From Ponticaulis sp. (lineage in GTDB: Bacteria > Pseudomonadota > Alphaproteobacteria > Caulobacterales > Hyphomonadaceae): a DNA stretch of 9,301 nucleotides. Positions 5,654 through 9,301 of this stretch are shown one piece after another (positions within the stretch are counted from its first letter, which is position 1; every line of letters begins with the position of its first letter). The DNA lies in NCBI GenBank assembly GCA_002699325.1, contig PABS01000030.1, positions 43,736-53,036 on the forward strand, in the 5' to 3' direction. The notes under the pieces were generated by a model. That model did no database searches. It saw nothing but the letters and a program-made list of their open reading frames with translations, and had not been told where the DNA came from. The position numbers and the translations under genes are program-made.

Positions 5654-8506
5654 TTAATAGCTGTCGGCAGAACGTGCACGCGCGAGTGTTCTTGCTGGCG
5701 TGCGCGGCGCGTCGTGACTTGAGGCGCTGAGAATATCGAGCAATGCTGACGCCAGGTCTTCCATAAGCGCTTCATCCTTCAGTTTTTCGCCAGCCTCTGT
5801 ATGCACGTAGAATATGTCCTGAATACGCTCGCCATAGGCCCCGGCATGGGCAGAATGAAGGCGAAGCCCGCGATCTGAGATCGCACGTGCAAGCTCGTGC
5901 AAGAGCGCAGGGCGTTCTTTGCCTGTGGCTTCAATAATTGTGTAATCCGATGAGCCCTGATTATCGAAGATAACGTCAGGCTCCACCATGAAGGCGGCCT
6001 CACGCCGGGCGTGAAGCGACTTTTTGGATGTCACTTCGCCAACGCCATTTTCAATTGCGGAGCGCACGGTCTGTTTCAGACGATCAAGGCGCATCTGCTC
6101 GCCATATCCAAACACATGGCCGTCCTGATCTTGCAGGACAAAGAGATCGAGCACGCCGCCACCCGAACCGGTATAGACCGAGGCCGCAACGATATGGGCT
6201 TCTTCATTGACCAGCGCGCCGACAATGTCAGCGAACACGCCTGAGCGATCCCATGTTGCCACCAACAGTTCGACGCTGTCGGTATCTTCATTCACGCGAC
6301 ACTGAACCGTCGTCTTAACTGGATGAGAGGTCAGGATATCGAAGTGCCAGTCGAGCTCGTGATCTGGCTGGCCGGACCAGTATCCAACATCCATCTGAGA
6401 CAGAAGCGGCGGCAGCTCACCCTTTCTCGCGATAAGTGCGTTTCTGGCTTCAGCGGCCCGCGCATCCAGATCGCTCGCTACCTGGGATTCCTCAGTATGC
6501 TTGGATTCCAGAGCCGCCGCGGTGGATTCGTAGAGGTCTCGCAATAGCTGGCCTTTCCAGCCATTCCAGATATCCGGCCCGACGGCACGAATATCTGCAA
6601 TCGTCAGAATAAGGAGGAGCTTCAGCCTTTCCAGAGAGCCAACACGTTTGGCAAAATGGGTGATGGTCCGCGGATCGGAGATGTCACGTTTCTGAGCGCA
6701 GTCGCTCATTTCAAGGTGATTGCCGACCAGCCAGGCCACGAGATCGGCCTCTTCCTTTGAGACACCAAGACGCATGGATGCAGCATGGGCGGTTTTCGCG
6801 CCTTCGACCTGTTGATCGCCAAGGCCTTTCCCCGTGTCATGCAGCAGCATGGCGAGATAGAGGGCGCGCTTATTCTGAATGCCTGGGAAGAGTTCAATCG
6901 GAAGCGAGAATTGCACGCGGTCGTCGCCGCGCTCCATCTCAGCAATATAGTCGACGGCACGCAGAGTGTGCTCATCCACGGTAAAGTGGTGATACATGTT
7001 GAACTGCGTCTGCGCGACGATTTCCCCGAATTCCGGCACCATCGTCCCCAGAACGCCAGCTTCATTCATCATCCGCAGGATCGGCCCCGGGTCGGTCGTA
7101 TTCATCAGAAGGTCGAGGAAGATCTGACGTGCCTGCGGGTCATTGCGATGATCGTCCGAAAACTCGGAAAGCGACCGCGTCAGCGCTGACAGGGCAAAAG
7201 GGTGGATGTCGATATTATTGTCTTCTGCAATCTGAAACAGATGCAGCATTTCGACGGGATTTTTCTGGAAGAATTGTTCGTCTTCAATCGAGACACGGCC
7301 ATTTTGAATGCAATAGCCGGGTTCATCAATCTTGGGGCCGTTGCCAAACGGCAGAAAATGAAGAAAGCCGGGCTTTGCCTTTTGCTGGTCAGCTTCAAGA
7401 CGTGCGCAGAGAATACGGGTCAGGAATCCAACTGCTTTGGCTTCCCGGAAATACCGCTTCATGAAGCGCTCAACGCCAAGGCGCGCGCCCTGATCTTCAA
7501 AGCCCATGCGCGCTGCGATTTCCGGCTGAAGGTCGAAGCTTAAGCGTTCTTCAGGCCGACCCGTCAGATAGTGAATGTGGCAGCGCACGCTCCAGAGAAA
7601 ACGGCCGGCATTACGGAAGACTTCTGCCTCTTCTTCAGTGAACACCTCGCGGAATGCAAGAATGTCTTCCAGCGTTGTGCCGCCATAAGCATGGCGGACG
7701 AGCCAGAAGAGGGTCTGCAGGTCGCGTAGCCCGCCTTTGCCTTCTTTGACATTCGGTTCCACCACATACCGGCTGTCGCCTTGTTTTTTATGGCGCTTGT
7801 CACGCTCCTCAAGCTTGGCCTGGATGAATTTACCTTCCTGGCCTTTCACCAGCTCATCGCGATAACGCTCTTTTAGCCGGTCAAAGATCGTCTGGTCGCC
7901 ACAGATGAAGCGCGAATCCAGCAAGGCGGTCTGGGTGTTGAGATCTTCTTTGGCCAGACGGATGCATTCGTCCACTGTGCGAAAGGCGTGCCCGACCTTC
8001 AGCCCCATATCCCAGAGGAAATAGAGCATGTATTCAATCACGCTCTCCGCCCAGGGGGTCTGTTTGTAATTTCGCAGGAATAAGAGATCGATATCAGAAG
8101 ATGGTGCCAGGACATTCCGGCCATATCCGCCAACTGCGACAACAGCCAGCTTTTCGCCTTCCGTACGGTTCGTGTCTCCGAAAATCTGTTCTGCGGTAAA
8201 ATTATAGAGTGCCTGAATGACCTCGTTTTGCACGGCGGCAAGAAGCCGTGCAGTGTCCAGTCCGTCAGCGCCTGATTCAAGTCGTTCCTGCGCGATCATC
8301 CGACCGCGAAACAAGGCGCCGTGGAGGATGTCCAGGGCTCTGGCCCTCAGGGCCCGTTCGTCCTGCATGAGTTCCAGTGCGACCGCCTCGAGCTGGATGC
8401 GCAGACGCCGACCTTCGATAACGGAATCGATGTTCCACGGTTTCATGGTCGATCTTAGACCATCAGGGCCGATATCGAGTTCATTGGACGAAAGAAGGTG
8501 AGACAT
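5654..8506 (-). CDS. glnD: GlnD, bifunctional PII uridylyltransferase / uridylyl-removing enzyme
   Basis: The nitrogen sensor that uridylylates PII proteins when glutamine is low and removes UMP when it is high. With the ATG at 8506 the protein has 950 residues, normal for the family. Domains in order: nucleotidyltransferase with GGYGR (126-130) and catalytic Asp138/Asp140 in SSDIDLLF; the GKGGLRDLQT block (256-265); an HD hydrolase domain with MYHHFTVDEHTL (504-515), His556-Asp557 in LLHDTGKG, GNHLEMS (595-601) and Asp638; then two ACT domains, about 745-815 and 855-925, which sense glutamine. Both catalytic centres look intact, so both activities are expected. The start is uncertain: an in-frame TTG at 8560 (968 residues), GTG at 8542 and ATG at 8446 are alternatives and none has a clear Shine-Dalgarno. 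Family similarity appears to begin near residue 25 (NIDSVIEGRRLR). The gene lies 58 bases after mutS and 33 before murJ. Confidence 0.95.
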   Translation of the reverse strand: MSHLLSSNELDIGPDGLRSTMKPWNIDSVIEGRRLRIQLEAVALELMQDERALRARALDILHGALFRGRMIAQERLESGADGLDTARLLAAVQNEVIQALYNFTAEQIFGDTNRTEGEKLAVVAVGGYGRNVLAPSSDIDLLFLRNYKQTPWAESVIEYMLYFLWDMGLKVGHAFRTVDECIRLAKEDLNTQTALLDSRFICGDQTIFDRLKERYRDELVKGQEGKFIQAKLEERDKRHKKQGDSRYVVEPNVKEGKGGLRDLQTLFWLVRHAYGGTTLEDILAFREVFTEEEAEVFRNAGRFLWSVRCHIHYLTGRPEERLSFDLQPEIAARMGFEDQGARLGVERFMKRYFREAKAVGFLTRILCARLEADQQKAKPGFLHFLPFGNGPKIDEPGYCIQNGRVSIEDEQFFQKNPVEMLHLFQIAEDNNIDIHPFALSALTRSLSEFSDDHRNDPQARQIFLDLLMNTTDPGPILRMMNEAGVLGTMVPEFGEIVAQTQFNMYHHFTVDEHTLRAVDYIAEMERGDDRVQFSLPIELFPGIQNKRALYLAMLLHDTGKGLGDQQVEGAKTAHAASMRLGVSKEEADLVAWLVGNHLEMSDCAQKRDISDPRTITHFAKRVGSLERLKLLLILTIADIRAVGPDIWNGWKGQLLRDLYESTAAALESKHTEESQVASDLDARAAEARNALIARKGELPPLLSQMDVGYWSGQPDHELDWHFDILTSHPVKTTVQCRVNEDTDSVELLVATWDRSGVFADIVGALVNEEAHIVAASVYTGSGGGVLDLFVLQDQDGHVFGYGEQMRLDRLKQTVRSAIENGVGEVTSKKSLHARREAAFMVEPDVIFDNQGSSDYTIIEATGKERPALLHELARAISDRGLRLHSAHAGAYGERIQDIFYVHTEAGEKLKDEALMEDLASALLDILSASSHDAPRTPARTLARARSADSY

Positions 8507-8541
8507 ATTCTGGAGTCTATCGGTTATCGGAGCGGAGGTCA

Positions 8542-8571
8542 CCAAGCAGCTATGTGCCAAATAGCTATGTG
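8542..8571. repeat. 15-bp imperfect tandem duplication at the mutS/glnD junction
   Basis: On the plus strand, ccaagcagctatgtg (8542-8556) is followed directly by ccaaatagctatgtg (8557-8571), 13 of 15 bases identical. The unit is a multiple of three, so the second copy repeats the mutS TAG stop in frame and also supplies a second in-frame TTG in the glnD frame. It looks like a slippage duplication. Confidence 0.75.
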
Positions 8572-9301
8572 TCTGAATGGTTCAGAAGTCCTTTCAGCAT
8601 ATAGAGTGCCTCCAGGGCTTCTTTAGGGGACATGTCATCCGGATCGAGATCTGTCAGCGCACCGAGCGCGGCGTGGACCGGCTTTTGGTCCTGTTCAGCA
8701 GGATGTGGATTGGCAGGCGCATCCCCTGAAAAACTGAACAAAGGCATGTCGTCTGGCGGCGTATTGCCTGATTTGGTCGATTCCAGACGCTCCAGAACCT
8801 GTCGAGCGCGCACAACGGCTGGTTTCGGCAGACCCGCCAATCGGGCCACCTGCACCCCATAGGATTTGTCCGCCGGGCCTTCCTGGATCTCGTGCAGGAA
8901 GATGAGATCTCCGCGCCATTCGCGTGCTTTGAGAGAGAGGTTCCCTGCAAACGGAAGCTGCGCGGCGAGTCCAGTCAGCTCATGATAGTGTGTGGCGAAC
9001 AGTCCCCGACAGCGGATCACATCATGCAGATATTCGACGCAGGACCAGGCAATTGCGAGCCCGTCATAAGTGGACGTGCCACGACCAACTTCATCAAGAA
9101 TAACCAGAGAGCGCTCGGTCGCCTGATTCAGAATGCTCGCTGTTTCCAGCATTTCGACCATGAAGGTTGATTTGCCCTTCGCCAGATCATCTGACGCGCC
9201 GACACGGGTGAACACGCGATCAACACATCCAACTCGCATGGCTTTGGCCGGGACATACCATCCGGCCTGAGCGAGTATGACCAGTAGTGCGTTCTGGCGC
9301 A
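8565..9301 (-). CDS. mutS: MutS, DNA mismatch repair ATPase (C-terminal part, cut by window edge)
   Basis: The 3' end of mutS, about 244 codons; the gene enters from the high-coordinate edge and ends at TAG (8567-8565). MutS binds mismatches as a sliding clamp and recruits MutL. This part holds most of the C-terminal ABC-type ATPase domain: it begins in [18 protein letters not shown], just past the Walker A loop, which lies outside the window. It includes the [14 protein letters not shown] signature (about 9191-9150), Walker [19 protein letters not shown] with Asp-Glu at about 9095-9090, and the H-loop ATHYHEL (around 8990). The helix-turn-helix region near [11 protein letters not shown] follows, then a Pro-rich linker and the C-terminal [16 protein letters not shown], typical of MutS1. 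A start at the internal ATG 9239 would be an artefact of the cut. Everything visible is intact. Confidence 0.97.
   Translation of the reverse strand, partial: RQNALLVILAQAGWYVPAKAMRVGCVDRVFTRVGASDDLAKGKSTFMVEMLETASILNQATERSLVILDEVGRGTSTYDGLAIAWSCVEYLHDVIRCRGLFATHYHELTGLAAQLPFAGNLSLKAREWRGDLIFLHEIQEGPADKSYGVQVARLAGLPKPAVVRARQVLERLESTKSGNTPPDDMPLFSFSGDAPANPHPAEQDQKPVHAALGALTDLDPDDMSPKEALEALYMLKGLLNHSDT

Noticed and set aside
8507..8564. A glnD promoter in the mutS/glnD gap (TTGGTG with a GATAGA downstream)
   Set aside because: Both hexamers match poorly with 18-base spacing; not better than chance.
8565..9239. A short stand-alone MutS-type ATPase starting at ATG 9239
   Set aside because: The frame stays open to the window edge with typical MutS sequence upstream ([18 protein letters not shown]), so this is the tail of full-length mutS.
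1..9301. CRISPR arrays, tRNA or rRNA genes, insertion sequences, prophage or toxin-antitoxin genes
   Set aside because: No regular spaced repeats, tRNA-like cloverleaf, transposase or terminal inverted repeats were seen. The sequence is almost fully occupied by known housekeeping families.

Overview
The window is a run of nine protein-coding genes, all on the minus strand, so transcription goes from high to low coordinates. Both end genes are cut by the window edges. In transcription order they are mutS (3' end), glnD, murJ, trpS, a PCu(A)C-type copper chaperone lipoprotein, a DUF2333-like membrane-anchored protein, a NifU/Nfu1-type Fe-S scaffold, a RutE-like nitroreductase and tsaB (5' end). 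Coding density is very high. The largest non-coding gap is 88 bases (2397-2484), no stretch over 300 bases lacks a gene, and I see no convincing plus-strand gene.

The protein sequences and gene order point to an alphaproteobacterium. The backbone mutS/glnD/murJ/trpS/nifU/tsaB matches a housekeeping cluster I recall from rhizobia and Caulobacter relatives. My inference is a marine stalked-type lineage (Hyphomonadaceae/Maricaulales), based on protein style and moderate-to-high GC. This was not tested by any search.

Region 5654-9301 holds mismatch repair (MutS) and the nitrogen sensor GlnD. Their junction carries a 15-bp near-perfect tandem duplication that contains the mutS stop codon. Region 3008-5620 holds the lipid II flippase MurJ (GTG start) and tryptophanyl-tRNA synthetase, which abut with no spacing (TAG directly followed by ATG). 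Region 1494-2973 holds two envelope genes of accessory character: a lipoprotein copper chaperone with an intact metal-binding motif, and a DUF2333-like protein. The latter starts at TTG behind a good Shine-Dalgarno sequence and may have its own promoter. Region 1-1440 holds the Nfu scaffold, the nitroreductase and TsaB, tightly spaced.

The genes do not form one pathway. They look like a co-transcribed housekeeping block (DNA repair, nitrogen sensing, wall synthesis, translation, Fe-S assembly, tRNA t6A modification) with three smaller genes inserted. I found no mobile element, RNA gene, CRISPR array or clearly new system. The points worth a second look are modest: the junction duplication, the leader of nifU, the DUF2333-like gene, the lipidated copper chaperone and an unusual residue in TsaB.
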